From positions 1 through 50,553 of the forward strand of contig JAFQZS010000040.1 in NCBI GenBank assembly GCA_017405765.1: a stretch of 50,553 bases of DNA, read 5' to 3'. The DNA is from Clostridia bacterium (GTDB taxonomy: Bacteria; Bacillota; Clostridia; Oscillospirales; RGIG577). Position numbers and translations under genes: made by a program. The notes under the pieces were generated by a model that was not told the origin of the DNA, did no database searches, and saw only the letters and a list, made by a program, of their open reading frames with translations. Positions 50,553 through 50,553 of this stretch are shown piece by piece; within the stretch, counting starts at the first letter, position 1, and each line of letters begins with the position of its first letter.

Positions 50553-50553
50553 C

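Overview
The window looks like one contig of a Gram-positive gut-type Clostridia genome (Firmicutes/Bacillota). Pointers are the TdeIII-unrelated housekeeping genes, which resemble Firmicutes versions throughout, lipoprotein and S-layer-homology surface proteins, SpoIIE-type phosphatases, a yjdF-type riboswitch with its gene, an LCP cell-wall ligase, strong GGAGG ribosome sites and TTGACA/TATAAT promoters. Core genes are moderately GC-rich but use ATA freely for isoleucine. I cannot name the genus from sequence alone.

Layout. Both ends (1-139 and 50414-50552) carry the same 139-bp sequence in inverted orientation; its outer edge resembles an IS256-family terminal repeat, so the contig probably stops inside two copies of one insertion sequence. 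176-4361 holds a reductase/hydrolase/flavodoxin operon with a LysR regulator. 4529-7574 holds a 31-aa membrane peptide, an OGG1-type glycosylase and an ion permease with a co-transcribed partner. 7614-10643 is an accessory stretch: dispersed repeats, a BspA-type surface protein, and a Phd-Doc toxin-antitoxin pair lying between an intact small gene and a truncated copy of it. 10675-16980 carries hisS-aspS-thrS, mgsA and a minD-like ATPase. 17179-24385 holds two MATE transporters and a run of small enzymes (HAD, TfoX-like, methyltransferase, SDR, PHP). 24574-33067 holds two sensor SpoIIE-type phosphatases, yjdF with its riboswitch, a small hydrolase and a double-domain glycosyltransferase. 33319-39335 holds an rRNA uracil methyltransferase and a methionine/one-carbon cluster (metF, stand-alone MetH activation protein, metH). 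39489-42109 is an AT-rich type II restriction-modification island. It is followed on the plus strand by tRNA-Thr and tRNA-Tyr, an acyl-ACP thioesterase, an LCP protein with 19 tandem pentapeptides, and pyrG-purA. The right end (48204-50396) is repeat-rich and carries an atypical lipoprotein.

Genes that work together: metF, the activation protein and metH remake methionine from methyl-tetrahydrofolate; pyrG and purA make CTP and adenylosuccinate; the methylase and nuclease form one defence unit; Doc and Phd form one toxin-antitoxin unit; the two phosphatases suggest partner-switching signalling whose kinase and antagonist genes are not in the window. Nearly every gene from 10353 to 42109 is on the minus strand, and everything after 42314 is on the plus strand.

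The most unusual items are the SLH-flavodoxin fusion, the duplicated small gene around Phd-Doc, the LCP pentapeptide array, the leader hairpins before the MATE gene and pyrG, and the nested inverted repeat near 48.8 kb. No clearly new multi-gene system was identified with confidence.
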